From Monoplex corrugatus (Eukaryota > Mollusca > Gastropoda > Littorinimorpha > Ranellidae): a stretch of 64,000 nucleotides of DNA. The translations under genes were made by a program, and so were the position numbers. The stretch covers positions 50,582,883 to 50,646,882 of the forward strand of contig CM060307.1 of NCBI GenBank assembly GCA_030674185.1, written 5' to 3'. Shown here in pieces: positions 20,918 to 31,614 of this stretch (position 1 is its first letter; each line of letters opens with the position of its first letter). The notes under the pieces are model-generated. The model had not been told where the DNA came from, made no database searches, and saw only the letters and a program-made list of their open reading frames with translations.

Positions 20918-21240
20918 ATAATAATGAAGATTTTAGAGCGCTTATATATCCCATGAAGCAAATGCTTTACACTTTCCAAAAAAAATGTTATACATAGAAA
21001 CAAAATCACATAAAAACACAAGTCAATAATAAACAATGACATACGCATGGCATGACACAAAAGGAAAAAAAGACAACAACAGCATTCAAACAGATTATAT
21101 CTCGAAGGCCACGATCTATGGCTAATCACTAAATCAGTTCTTCTAAAAGATTCCCACTTCCCCATTAATTTGTTTCTACCTGCTGCCCAGTGTCTTAGAT
21201 CCAGACAGACATCATCTTCATCGTGATCACCGTATTTCAA
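20918..21240 (-). repeat. LINE/SINE-type 3' tail with an unidentified upstream segment
   Basis: On the minus strand the sequence ends GGATATATAAGCGCTCTAAA followed by an ATT-rich tail at 20918-20935, resembling the 3' termini of the CR1/L2-like LINEs. Upstream, minus-strand translation from 21237 reads KYGDHDEDDVCLDLRHWA, then RTDLVISHRSWPSRYNLFE, a composition that looks protein-like but that I cannot identify. It lies next to a CA tract and has no clear splice acceptor. Confidence 0.45.
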
Positions 21241-21242
21241 TT

Positions 21243-21301
21243 TTCACACACACACACACACACACACACACGACAGTCGTAACACACACCAACACACACA
21301 C

Positions 21302-21338
<37 letters not shown>
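21243..21338. repeat. (CA)n microsatellite
   Basis: CA tracts split by CGACAGTCGTAACACAC. The interval 21340-21720 holds no recognisable feature. Confidence 0.94.
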
Positions 21339-21339
<1 letters not shown>

Positions 21340-21867
21340 AGCTCAAGTCTATTGATCAGATGAATTGACAAGCTTACCCAGAAACTGTCAGCAAAATTTG
21401 ACATCGTCGATCATTTCACAGACACGCACACAAAACACACCGAAGTTAGTGATTGTACTCAAAATAACTATCCACTACGGCTACCACATCAGCCCGAGTC
21501 CGTGGTCGCAAAGAGGAAGCGGTGAAGACAGTCATCTACAAGTGGTTTATCCACAGGCTGCGATGCGCAACGCTTTAAGCTGTTTTGGAAACACTCCGAG
21601 TAAGAAACCGAAAGCGGAAACTTCACACGCACATATTATGTTTTGATGTATGCACTTGTCTCAGCTTGATTTGAAACTTTACTGACTGAAACTGTGGTTC
21701 GAAATCCACAACAAGTGCACTCCACCCAATCCTGTCAAGCAATCAGGAATCAGAAAAACACGAAAAAGGAATCAGATAAGACAATATAACCAGATAAGAC
21801 AGGCGTAAGACAGGCGCAGGTGTATTTTTCTGGTTCCTGAAACTGGTTTTTTTCGTATCGACGAGGG

Positions 21868-22082
21868 ACAGTTTCAGTTTCAGTTTCTCAAGATGACATC
21901 TCCGCGCTTGGAATGAATTCCATATGCACTTACGTCACAGGTGCCATGTGATGGAGAAGATCCAGAATGATCACGACACAAGCCTTAAGCCCACGAGCTG
22001 GCCAGGTCCTGAGGTCGTACCTAGATAGTTCCATAACCTTGGGGTCGTAGGACAGTGATGTGGCAGAGACCACAGTTCTCAG
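21868..22082 (+). repeat. SINE-like repeat, family with TTTCAGTTTCTCAAG head
   Basis: The head TTTCAGTTTCTCAAGATGAC continues with GAATTCCATATGCACTTACG, TCACAGGTGCCATGTGATGG, CACAAGCCTTAAGCCCACG and GTCCTGAGGTCGTACCTAG. Close relatives lie at 26166-26345 and 63720-63800. The head also resembles the TTCAAGAGGGATTCACTGCG head of the 51430 copy, so the two repeat types may share a 5' module. Confidence 0.75.
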
Positions 22083-22195
<113 letters not shown>

Positions 22196-22221
22196 CAAAA
22201 ATGTAGAAACAATTAAGACAA

Positions 22222-22262
22222 GTTTCAGTTTCAGTTTCTCAAGATGACATCTCCGCGCTTTC
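22222..22262 (+). repeat. Second copy of the SINE head, directly before a LINE
   Basis: TTTCAGTTTCAGTTTCTCAA... repeats 21868-21906 almost exactly and stops at CTCCGCGCTT, where the 5' region of the following LINE begins. Confidence 0.8.
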
Positions 22263-25200
22263 AAGGTTCAGCCGCCTCACAGGCACGGCTACCTCGCTGC
22301 GATTATTTGTGTGTGTGCACGGAGTTATATCGATTGTTGATGGCTAAAAGCAAGTGATTGTGTTTGTGAATGCTCCTGTTTCAGTATGTGGTGGTTTATG
22401 AATGCTTCGCTGCAAGCCAAGGTACTGTTTTCTTTGTGTATTTTATCTCTCCTACTCCACTTGAATTTTCAACTCAGCCCGCCATGTTTCTCGCCAGTGC
22501 ACGTGCACCCTCCCCGCTCTGTCTCTCTCGCACTGCGTGCGTCTGCCTCATCACGCCCCGCTTCACAACCAGCTGTTGTGTCTACATATTCTTCCACTCG
22601 TGTGCAGTACAATCGGGACTGCTTGCTGTCATGTTGCCCCCCTGACTCGATCCTTGACCCTGACCTGGTTGAACACTTGAGATCGCTGAAAATCGGCCGA
22701 AATCTCCCCCGTCGTCGATCATGTCGTGGTGGAATGCGCAAGAGACGTACGATTCCAGTGGTCACTGATGTACATCAGCGTCATGGCAGCAGTGGTCTGC
22801 CTTCTGTTCCTGTCTATGATACCCATCCGTCCCCCAGACCGCTGTGCTCCAACCCTGATAACCTCATTCCTCTCACAGCCGGCAAAAAGAAACTACGCAC
22901 TGACTCATTGACTCTTGCACTGTTCAATGCTCAGGCCCTCGGTACCAGACACGAGAAGAGATCCGCGATCAACTACTTCATCCATGACCACGTCGTCGAT
23001 ATTTTCGCCGTCAATGAAACCTGGTTTCAGCCTGTCGGGGATGAACCCAAGGAGAGGGATCTTGCTCCTCCCGGTCACCGTACACTCTCGTTCGCTCGCA
23101 AAACTGGTCTCGGCGGCGGCATCGCTTTTGTTGTTGCCGAGTCCCTCCTGCCCCGAATTACTACCAAGACTGACTTTAAATTCAAACACTCTACTTTTGA
23201 AATTGTCCAGCTCTCCCTCACTCTACCCCACCAGACTTTCCATCTGCTGTTCCTCTACCGTCCACCACCCAGCCCAAAGAACCAGCTTAAAAACCATGTG
23301 TTTGTAGAAGAGTTTCCAGACCTCCTTGCCTACTGTAACATCTTGAAAGGCTGTTTCATCATTGCAGGAGACTTTAATTTTCATTATAATGAACCTAACC
23401 AGACCCACACTGCTAAACTGATAAGCTCTTTGAACTCCTTTGGCTTGACCCAATCTATCGACACTCCAACCCACGAAAAAGGCAACATCCTCGATTGGGT
23501 TGTTCATAGAACTGACCAGTCCTTCATCAAATCCATTGAAATTGATTATACTCTTCCTTCGGATCATGTCTGTATCCTCGGCCAACTTTCAATGACCAAG
23601 CCTCCACCCCAAACTACCTATGTCATGGTCAGAAAACTAGTTGATATCAACACCGTCGTCTTCAACGAAGATCTCCTGGCCGCTCTTCAGTCCTGTCCTC
23701 CAGCCTCTGCTGACGACCTCAATCGGACTATTGGTGATCTGCTGGACATGCACGCCCCCGCCACCAGACGTAGGGTATCCCAGAGACCACCATCGCCCTG
23801 GTTTTCTGCCGTTGGCCCTGATCTTTTTAAGGCCAAGCGTGAACGCCGTCGTGCTGAAAGACGGTGGCTGAAGAACAGCATTACTATCAATAAACAGATT
23901 TTTCAGGCTGCCAACAAAACTGTCAATGCTATAGTTGACTCTGCTAAGTCTGCCTTTTACAATGCGAAAATTATTGCATGCTCTACATCAAAACAGCTAT
24001 ATTCCGTTACTAATACCCTCCTTGGCAAATCAGATAAATCTCCTCTCCCATCATGCTTTCCCCCTGCCCGTCTAGCACAACATTTTTCAGATTTTTTCAT
24101 TGATAAAATTAGGTCCATCCGTTCCAGTCTTGACTCCCAGCCCATCTCTCAACCTCCTACTCCCGACCCTCTGTTTCAAGGCACACCACTTATTTCTTTT
24201 CAGCCTGCTTCTGAAACTACTATCCGCAATGTAATCCGCCATTCTGACATCAAGACCTGTGAGCTTGATCCTCTTCCAGCATCTATCTTAACACACTGCC
24301 TAGATACTTTGCTCCCTCACTTCACAACTGTCATCAACAATTCCCTGTCATCTGGTATCTTTCCCTTTTCCTTCAAATCTGCCCTGGTCAGACCTCTTTT
24401 AAAGAAACCTAGTCTTGACCCCAATAACCTCAAAAACTATCGACCTGTTTCCAACCTACCTTTCTTATCCAAAGTCCTTGAAAAAATTGTTCTCGCACAG
24501 ATCTCTGATCATATCACCGCCAACAACCTCTCTTACCCTTATCAGTCGGCTTATCGCACTGGACACAGCCCTGAAACTGCTCTTGTAAAAATTGCAAATG
24601 ATATTCTGACTGCTCTTGATCAAAATCAAATCTCTCTTCTATCTCTCCTTGATCTCTCGGCTGCATTCGACACCATCGACCATTCTATCATGCTCACACG
24701 TCTCCATAAAGTGTTCGGTATCTCTGACATCGCTCTGTCTTGGTTCCAGTCCTACCTTTCCAATCGCACTCAAACAGTCTCTGTCTGTTGTTCATCCTCT
24801 GCACCCGCTACCCTCCAGTTTGGTGTGCCCCAAGGCTCTGTTTTAGGTCCCATCCTATTTGTGCTGTACACACAACCCCTCTCTGAAATTATGCGACTTC
24901 ACTCTATGTCCCATCATAGCTTTTCTGATGACAACCAACTCTATACTTCTGGTTCCCTCCCACAACTGCCCTCTATAATCAGACAAACCCAAGGCTGCAT
25001 TTCTGATGTTCACTCCTGGATGACTGTAAACAAACTTCAACTCAACCCCATTAAAACTGAACTTAGCCTTATCTCTCCCACCACATTGGCTAAGTGTTCT
25101 TCCCTTCCTCTGTCTGTCTCTCTGCTTGGATCTGACATTCCACTATCTTCCACTGTCCGCAATCTTGGAGTCACTCTTGATAACACCCTGTCCTTTGAAA

Positions 25201-25847
25201 AACACGTCCAGAATGTTTGCAGATTATGCTATCTTGAGATACGCAGAATTTCTTCTATTCGCAATATCCTCTCTGTCGAAGCCACCAAAACTCTCCTCTG
25301 TGCCTTTGTTCTCTCTCGTCTCGACTACTGCAACTCCCTCCTCTCGGGCTGTCCTTTCTCTCTCATTCAAAAGCTTCAAAAAGTTCAAAACAATGCTGCT
25401 AGGCTCATCTTCAGAAAATCTCGTTCCTCTCATGTCACTCCTCTTCTCAAATCTCTTCACTGGTTACCTGTTGAAAAGAGAATTCGCTACAAGATTGCTT
25501 TGTTATGTTTTAAGTCTCTCAACGGTCTTGCACCCCCTTACATCTCTGACCTCCTCCATCTGTACACCCCCTCTCGTCAACTTCGTTCCTCGGCTGATAC
25601 TCGTACCTTCCGCATACCATTCTGTCGCACTAAAACTTATGGTCAACGCTCCTTTTCCTATCAGGCCCCTGTAATCTGGAATCGGCTCCCTGTCTCTGTT
25701 CGCCACTCTGCAACTCTCACTTCTTTCAAGTCCTCTCTGAAAACCCATCTCTTCCAGTCCCTCTCATGATACTTATAAAGACTCTACCACCTAACTTCCC
25801 CAAATCCCCCCTTGTTGTCTTTTGAGCCTTGAATGTCGGCTGGTGTG

Positions 25848-25924
<77 letters not shown>

Positions 25925-26036
25925 TGTGTTTGGTTGTGTCTGCGTGATACCTGTAAGCGCTTAGGGCTCTTGTTTTCATCAGATTAGGCGCTATATAAAT
26001 GCTCTTTATTATTATTATTATTATTATTATTAAGAC
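22263..26036 (+). mobile_element. CR1/L2-like non-LTR retrotransposon with uninterrupted ORF
   Basis: A LINE containing a 1127-codon ORF (22386-25769), a 3' UTR with an internal TG tract (25840-25922), and a terminus GCGCTATATAAATGC followed by (ATT)n ending near 26036. The shared terminus and protein tie it to the LINEs at 13571-16377 and 31621-34509. No separate ORF1 is visible in the 120 bp upstream, so the copy either lacks it or is slightly 5'-truncated. It is the best-preserved retrotransposon in the window. Confidence 0.9.
22386..25769 (+). CDS. Endonuclease-reverse transcriptase polyprotein (CR1/L2-like)
   Basis: 1127 codons without interruption. The N-terminal 160 residues are Pro-, Ser- and Arg-rich and include a cysteine cluster (CLLSCCPP). 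The APE endonuclease spans about residues 170-405: NAQALGTRHEKRSAIN, FAVNETW, IIAGDFNFHYNEP (near 326) and PSDHVCIL (near 391). The RT spans about 620-1000: ALVRPLLKKPSLDPN, NYRPVSNLPFLSKVLEK, LLDLSAAFDTIDHSIM (motif A), FGVPQGSVLGPILF (motif B, near 812) and HSFSDDNQLY (motif C, near 845). Motif C is FSDD instead of the more usual F/YADD; the two aspartates are kept. The thumb and C-terminus (LSRLDYCNSLLSG, SFSYQAPVIWNRLP, SLKTHLFQSLS) are complete. The protein would nick target DNA and copy the element RNA at the nick. Confidence 0.9.
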   Translation: MWWFMNASLQAKVLFSLCILSLLLHLNFQLSPPCFSPVHVHPPRSVSLALRASASSRPASQPAVVSTYSSTRVQYNRDCLLSCCPPDSILDPDLVEHLRSLKIGRNLPRRRSCRGGMRKRRTIPVVTDVHQRHGSSGLPSVPVYDTHPSPRPLCSNPDNLIPLTAGKKKLRTDSLTLALFNAQALGTRHEKRSAINYFIHDHVVDIFAVNETWFQPVGDEPKERDLAPPGHRTLSFARKTGLGGGIAFVVAESLLPRITTKTDFKFKHSTFEIVQLSLTLPHQTFHLLFLYRPPPSPKNQLKNHVFVEEFPDLLAYCNILKGCFIIAGDFNFHYNEPNQTHTAKLISSLNSFGLTQSIDTPTHEKGNILDWVVHRTDQSFIKSIEIDYTLPSDHVCILGQLSMTKPPPQTTYVMVRKLVDINTVVFNEDLLAALQSCPPASADDLNRTIGDLLDMHAPATRRRVSQRPPSPWFSAVGPDLFKAKRERRRAERRWLKNSITINKQIFQAANKTVNAIVDSAKSAFYNAKIIACSTSKQLYSVTNTLLGKSDKSPLPSCFPPARLAQHFSDFFIDKIRSIRSSLDSQPISQPPTPDPLFQGTPLISFQPASETTIRNVIRHSDIKTCELDPLPASILTHCLDTLLPHFTTVINNSLSSGIFPFSFKSALVRPLLKKPSLDPNNLKNYRPVSNLPFLSKVLEKIVLAQISDHITANNLSYPYQSAYRTGHSPETALVKIANDILTALDQNQISLLSLLDLSAAFDTIDHSIMLTRLHKVFGISDIALSWFQSYLSNRTQTVSVCCSSSAPATLQFGVPQGSVLGPILFVLYTQPLSEIMRLHSMSHHSFSDDNQLYTSGSLPQLPSIIRQTQGCISDVHSWMTVNKLQLNPIKTELSLISPTTLAKCSSLPLSVSLLGSDIPLSSTVRNLGVTLDNTLSFEKHVQNVCRLCYLEIRRISSIRNILSVEATKTLLCAFVLSRLDYCNSLLSGCPFSLIQKLQKVQNNAARLIFRKSRSSHVTPLLKSLHWLPVEKRIRYKIALLCFKSLNGLAPPYISDLLHLYTPSRQLRSSADTRTFRIPFCRTKTYGQRSFSYQAPVIWNRLPVSVRHSATLTSFKSSLKTHLFQSLS

Positions 26037-26165
26037 TGTCACAGTTCTTTATGGACTTTTCTATTGATCGTTTTTTCCAGCGTAGTCGTTTGGGATATTC
26101 GTGGCAACACATGTCTGATGAGATGCAGCAGTAGACAGGATCCCCTGCCTTTCTCTCTGACAAAA

Positions 26166-26345
26166 GCCCAGTGTAATTGTTTCAGTATTCAGTTTCAGTT
26201 TCTCAAGACGATGTCTCCCGGCTCGGGACGAATTCCATATGCACTAACGTCACAGGTGCCATGTGTATGGTGATCATGGCACAAGCCTTATGCCTGCACA
26301 TAAACCCATCAGCTTGGATGTCCTGAGGCCCTACCTAGCCTACCG
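26166..26345 (+). repeat. SINE-like repeat (TTTCAGTTTCTCAAG head)
   Basis: ATTCAGTTTCAGTTTCTCAA, then GGGACGAATTCCATATGCAC, TAACGTCACAGGTGCCATG and CTGAGGCCCTACCTAGCC, matching 21868-22082 block for block. From 26345 to 27285 the sequence is unique, with no gene signal. Confidence 0.75.
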
Positions 26346-27287
26346 CTGGAATAATCTTGGTTACATGTACATGACATGTGTATCTGTATATCTTATCTTC
26401 AAAAAAGGAACATATAATATGTGAAGTAAATAAATAAATGATTAAAGGTCTGAATCACAACACAGTTAGCTATTCTGTATAAACTCGTCTCACATGAATG
26501 AATACCCCAGTCAATGCATTGTTTCTGTAACAGATTGATATTGACACGCATAGACAATAGCGTACAGAACCCATAAATTTGGAATAACGTCAAGACCTTA
26601 TCAGCATGCTGGGTTTATGTGCAGTCACATGGTCAATGACATGATTATCATGGATACCACATTGATGGTATCTGCGGTATTGGTGCATATCAATGGAATC
26701 TAATTATACCAAGCATGGAAACGCTGCCTGGAGAAAATTGGAATTGAAAATATCTGAGGGCCCCAGCAGCAAGAAGCTCAGGCAAACAGAGGTTGGTCTT
26801 GCCTTTGAATTTTGTCACACAGCTCTCCTGTGGAGAGATCTTCACAAAACTTAGATCAGGCATGTGGGTCACTGAGGAGTTGCAAATGCACAATTTGCAT
26901 TCAGATAGAAAGGAATGTACTAACGTCAGGGTCACTTGGATTACAACAGCAACAGCAACAGCAACAAAATCACAATGACCTAGCCATTGACTTAGAGTAT
27001 TTAAACATCGTCCACAATGATTCTTGTCAACAACAATTACTTACTTTGCTCTTTTAATTACTTGGGCTCTTCCCTCGTCTTGGAGTATAAGCCATCAAAC
27101 AGAAACCTCCAAAGTCCTCTGTGGTGTGCTTTTGCCTCTAGCTAGGCCTATCCTTCTAGTGTCCGCTTAGGGATGCTTTGATCAGAGTACGTTTTGAATT
27201 AAATTATCTATGAATAAGAGATATCAGCAAGAGACTGAAAGTAGTCACAAATGTGCCTTTTGTCCAGATCCGATAGAAGGCGAAAAT

Positions 27288-27288
<1 letters not shown>

Positions 27289-27367
<79 letters not shown>

Positions 27368-27397
27368 GTGTGTATGTGTGGTGGTGGTGGTGGTGGT

Positions 27398-27459
<62 letters not shown>
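27289..27459. repeat. (TG)n with an embedded (GGT)n core
   Basis: TG dinucleotides on both sides of seven GGT triplets at about 27379-27400. Confidence 0.95.
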
Positions 27460-27460
<1 letters not shown>

Positions 27461-27656
27461 CATGCATGTATCAGACAGATGTTTTTTTGGAAAAGCTTTC
27501 ACTAAGCAGAGTTAGAGCAGGTACAAATCCTCAACTATAAGTAAATGATTTCCCTTTCCTTTTGCTAACCCAGATAATAGGTGTGGCGAATTTAATACAA
27601 AACCACACGATCGTCACCAGCTTTGGGAGCATAAAGAAAAAGAACCTAAATTATAC

Positions 27657-28405
27657 TCATCATCATCATCATCAGGTGCCTTGCCGTATGGCGTTGGCGA
27701 TCATGGACTTTCATCTGTCTCTATCTCTTGTTGCTTCAAGCATCTCTTCCACCCTCTTTGTCCTCAGCCACTTTGCAAGTCCATCTAGTATCTTCTCCCT
27801 GGGTTATCTGGTGCTCTCTTCCCCTCTAGCTTTCCCGTCGTGACGAGGTGCTCCTATTCTCCCCTCCTCATAAAATGGCCTATAAATGTTGCCTGTCTTT
27901 TCCTAATCTTCCTTATGAATGATCTTCTTGTGTCTGCCTCCATCAAGACTGTCTCGTTTGTTTTCTTTGCTGTCCATGGAACTCTCAACATTCTTCTTAG
28001 AAACCACATCTCGGCTGCCTCAATCTTGTTCTGGCTTTGCTTGTTGACTGTGCGCGTCTCACAACCGTACAACAGTATTGGTTCTATTAACATTCAAGAA
28101 CTCTCTTCCTGATGTTAACTGATAGGCATTTGTTGGTAAGAATGCTTTTCATCTTCTTGAATGCTGTTTTGGCGTGGCCGATTCTGCCAGATATTTCTGA
28201 TGTGCATCTGCCGTCTGGTGAAATGATCTTCCCAGGTATTTAAACTTATCAACCTGTCTCAAGGTTGTGCCGTTTGCTGTTATTTTGCCTGAGGGGATTT
28301 CATGTTTTTTACTGATCACCATGACTTCAGTCTTCCTGCTGTTTAGTTCCAACCCTTTACCTTTGCTTTCTATTTCTAGTATAATCACAATGTTTTGTAA
28401 ATTAT
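27657..28405 (-). mobile_element. RTE-like LINE 3' fragment, copy 1
   Basis: The minus strand encodes ESKGKGLELNSRKTEVMVIS, ANGTTLRQVDKFKYLG, IEPILLYGCETRTVNKQS, AAEMWFLRRMLRVPW and RKIRKRQATFIGHFMRRG, the C-terminal half of an RTE/BovB-type polymerase. The tail at 27657-27675 is (TGA)n on the minus strand, following ANAMRQGT, typical of RTE elements, which end in short repeats. Several frameshifts are present. It closely resembles 37121-37950. Confidence 0.82.
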
Positions 28406-28500
28406 ACGAATAATAATATATCATTCTTGTGTAGCGCTACTCTCCAAATTTATTGGACTTACGGTGCATCGCACAGTTTACAATATATAATAGAGTATAA
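28406..28500 (-). repeat. Solo LINE/SINE 3' tail
   Basis: AATAATAATATATCATTCTTGTGTAGCGCTACTC on the plus strand is the reverse complement of a GTAGCGCTACAC plus ATT-type terminus, like those of the CR1/L2-like LINEs. It abuts the RTE fragment. Confidence 0.5.
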
Positions 28501-28734
28501 TACATAACATATCACACATACACACACATACATCAGAACACACATCAATAAAGATATAGAGATCCCTCTAAGAGGGCCGACATTTGCCTTATATTGCATG
28601 GTAAGCTTATAGTGGTCTATTAGAAGGCGCCTGCGGGCCTGGTATTCTAGCGTTAGTTTTCCATGTTTCCTGCGAGGGTTCCCCGTACAGGCCTCGACTT
28701 TTCTCCTCAGTTTGACCGGAAAATAGAACTGAAC

Positions 28735-29108
28735 GTTTAGGACTTCGGAAGGGGACGAAAAACGAGTCGGACCCGTGTGCCTTCTGGCTGCACACGCTAA
28801 AGATCCCACCGCTCCTTGGTATAAAACATTGGAGAGATAAGTTGATTTCCCAGCACCCCACCCTCCACCCCCGCCCCTCCCGTCCTTGTAGATCAGTTAG
28901 CGTTCTTGTCTTTTGGAAGTCTTGGTAAAAAAAAAAAGAAAGAGTGGGTGGGTGGGTGTGGCTCTGCACTGCGGCGAGGCACCTTTAGAAAGGAAGAGAA
29001 ACCCGAGTTTTACTAGGTATTGTAGTGACAAAGAAATGAATATGAATATGAACGTGAATATGAATATGAACATGAATTTGAGTATGAACATGAATATCAA
29101 TATGAATC
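28735..29108 (+). repeat. SINE family B with (GAATAT)n tail
   Basis: GGACGAAAAACGAGTCGGAC, GGCTGCACACGCTAAAGATC, CTTGGTATAAAACATTGGAG, AGATAAGTTGATTTCCC, AGTTAGCGTTCTTGTCTTTT and an A-rich run occur in the same order as at 42640-42745 (first half) and 57318-57500 (second half). The copy ends in about 70 bp of GAATAT-type hexamers (29036-29105). Confidence 0.75.
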
Positions 29109-29109
29109 G

Positions 29110-29955
29110 AGGGAGAGGAGATGGGCACCGCCCTTATAATGCTGGCCCCGAGAAAAGTTGAGGTCTCTACCACCTCACTCCCCTACGACCTCAGGGTTAT
29201 GGGACAATCCATCTATCTATCTCTGTAAATGCATTGGTTAAGGCTTTAGCCAGCCCTTATCCGGCTAATGGATCCATTGTAGGATGCATATATTTTCTAG
29301 GTGTAGCTTTGCCAAGTACCATCCCATCCTATCCTCAGCAGTTGGTCTGGGACTACTTATACGTTCAAGCAAGCCTGCCTTATTTCACAGCTGATCTCCA
29401 TATATCTGAAGGCCGTCTCTCACCCACCACCTGCAATGCACTGGCTTGGAGATGTCACCATACTACTAAACTGAAAACAGCTTTTCCGCAGTGGCATTCC
29501 CGAATGAAATATGTGGAAAGTCTGTTTTCAATTTTATAGTGGCCAGCATGTAGTTTGGTGGGCCATGAGTGATTTGGGAATATACGATGGTGGTTCCCGT
29601 TGCCTTTCATCGGTTTGTGTACGGACTCTCTGCTAGCCTTTGTCGTTCCCACGACAACCTACAACCCAGTAGGGGTGATTTTCTGTCAGGGTTTACTCCC
29701 TTAAGCGTTATTCTCTCCCGAGGTAACTGCAAGACAGTGGTGCTATTTACCCAAACATGGGGGTCTGGTTCGTGGGTACCAGGGCATGTCCACATACTTG
29801 TGGGCTTGAGTGCTGCATGTCTGGGGACCAGACGTCCTCCAATCCCTCGTGTTTTAGCGTGAGTCCGTCGTCGAAAGAAGACACAACAGTTACCACAGGT
29901 CGCCAGGAGGAGGCACAATGGAGGCAGACACAAGAAAATCATTGATAAAGAAGAT
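29110..29955. other. Intergenic sequence, no recognisable feature
   Basis: Short open frames on both strands show no domain or repeat I recognise. A block near 29690-29870 is GC-richer than its surroundings but does not translate into anything familiar. Confidence 0.6.
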
Positions 29956-30186
29956 TTTTATACGACATTTTATGACGAAAGGGAAATAGAGCACCTGGTC
30001 ACAACAGGAAAGCTGGAGGAAAAGAGAACACCCGGAACACCCAGGGAGAAAATGTTGGACGGACTTGCAGGGTGGCTGAGGACAGAGAGTGTGGAAGATG
30101 TAGGCTACTTACTGCGACAAGGGGATAGATTCATATGGAGGGCCGTGATCGCCAACGCCATGCGACAGGGCACATGATGATGATGA
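29956..30186 (+). mobile_element. RTE-like LINE 3' fragment, copy 2 (opposite orientation)
   Basis: Plus-strand translation reads EREIEHLVTTGKLEEKRTPG, TPREKMLDGLAGWLRTESVE and IWRAVIANAMRQGT, then a (TGA)n tail. This is the same C-terminus as in the minus-strand copies at 27657 and 37121, here inverted. Only the last 75 or so codons remain. Confidence 0.8.
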
Positions 30187-30529
30187 TGACACGTAGTTAT
30201 GGCCAACTATAACTCTGCTGACCACCAGTTAAGTTCCATGCCAGCTAGCAGGAATCGAGAAGAAAAAAAAGAAAGAAAAAAAAAGCCATGTCTGTTGTCA
30301 GGTATGTCCTGACAATGCAGACGTTGGCTGAAAGAACGAAAAGGCGCTACCAGGTCACATATGATCTTTCATTTCCCCCAGTCCCCAAGTGTTTTTTTTT
30401 CACAGGGTTTTCTCCTTCAAGATGTATGTTTCGTTTGTGTTGTTTTATACAAGTGTTGATTTTTTCGAGAAAACAAACAAAAAAAGTATTCATTTATATA
30501 TTTCTTTCTTTCTGGGGGAGTGGTGGTCT

Positions 30530-30750
30530 GTCTTTCTGTTTATTTGTGCTAACCATTGCAGGGAGAAAACCCTATTTCCCTCTCTTGGTAAACGCAGTTG
30601 CATCCTCTCAATATAATTAGATTACCAAGGAACACTACGGGTGCGTTTTGTTAACTTGATTATCCTGAATGGGTGTTTGTTTGTGCTTACCATTGCAAGG
30701 GAGACTACCCTATTTTTCCTCTCTTGGGTCTGAATATACGTAGTTACACC
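30530..30750. repeat. Short tandem duplication
   Basis: TTTGTGCTAACCATTGCAGG...CCTATTTCCCTCTCTTGG (30543-30593) is repeated with changes as TTTGTGCTTACCATTGCAAG...CCTATTTTTCCTCTCTTGGG (30681-30728). No gene was seen in 30190-31190. Confidence 0.7.
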
Positions 30751-31200
30751 ACAGACATCTAAGAGTTACACCCACTCAGCATAATTGTCAAAGCAGTCTC
30801 CAGCAGTCATTTTCTTTTCATAAACTCTATGCAGAGATATGTTATTAAATGCATTAATTCATCTTTATTTATGGAAAAGAAAATGACTGCATGTGTAAGA
30901 ATGAGTGTGAAAGCAAAATTTGGTACAAGCGTGTTGTATGCACTTTATTGTGTGTTTATTCACTGCTACTTGAGGCATGTTTCCTTTCTGTAACAATGTT
31001 GGCTTCAGTGCAATGTTTGCTCATATGTGTGATGTTTTGCTATATGTAATTACCTGATCTCTGTGCGTTTATAGAACTGCTGGAACCGCTTTTTAAAGGA
31101 CTGTTGGTCTTTTATAGATCTAATAATGATAATAATAATAATAACAGTATTATTACTACTACTGTTACTACAACTCCATATTGTAATTTTTGATTCATTT

Positions 31201-31275
31201 CAGTAAAAAGACACATGACCTTCCGCGTAAAGTGAGCTTAATATGGATATCGGTGTCAGGGACAGATCAATTTTG
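31201..31275 (+). repeat. Motif shared with the p23 upstream region
   Basis: CAGTAAAAAGACACATGACC followed by CGTAAAGT and GTCAGGGACAGATCA matches 38408-38465 upstream of the p23 start codon, where CAGTAAAAAGACATATAACC is followed by GTGGAAAGT and GTCAGGGAAAGATCA. Both are preceded by a run of ACT/GCT-type triplets. Confidence 0.55.
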
Positions 31276-31472
31276 TTTTTTTTCTTTTTTTGGTCCAACA
31301 ACACGGAACTCCCTCCGAGCAGTTCTTTGCAATTGAAAACAAAAGAAAACGAACAGACAAACAAACAAACAAACAAAAACGTCAAAGCGCGTGTCTTTAA
31401 GAAATACTCCAAAAATAATAAATTGATGCTTGTGGCTTTTATAGATCCAATGTTATTGCAGTTTGTCCATGT

Positions 31473-31576
<104 letters not shown>

Positions 31577-31614
31577 GTGTCTGTGTCTGTGTCTGTGTCT
31601 GTGCGCTAATATGT

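Noticed and set aside
22469..25748. Minus-strand and off-frame plus-strand open frames within the 22.4-25.8 kb LINE
   Set aside because: They are shadows of the 1127-codon ORF, which carries all the domain motifs.
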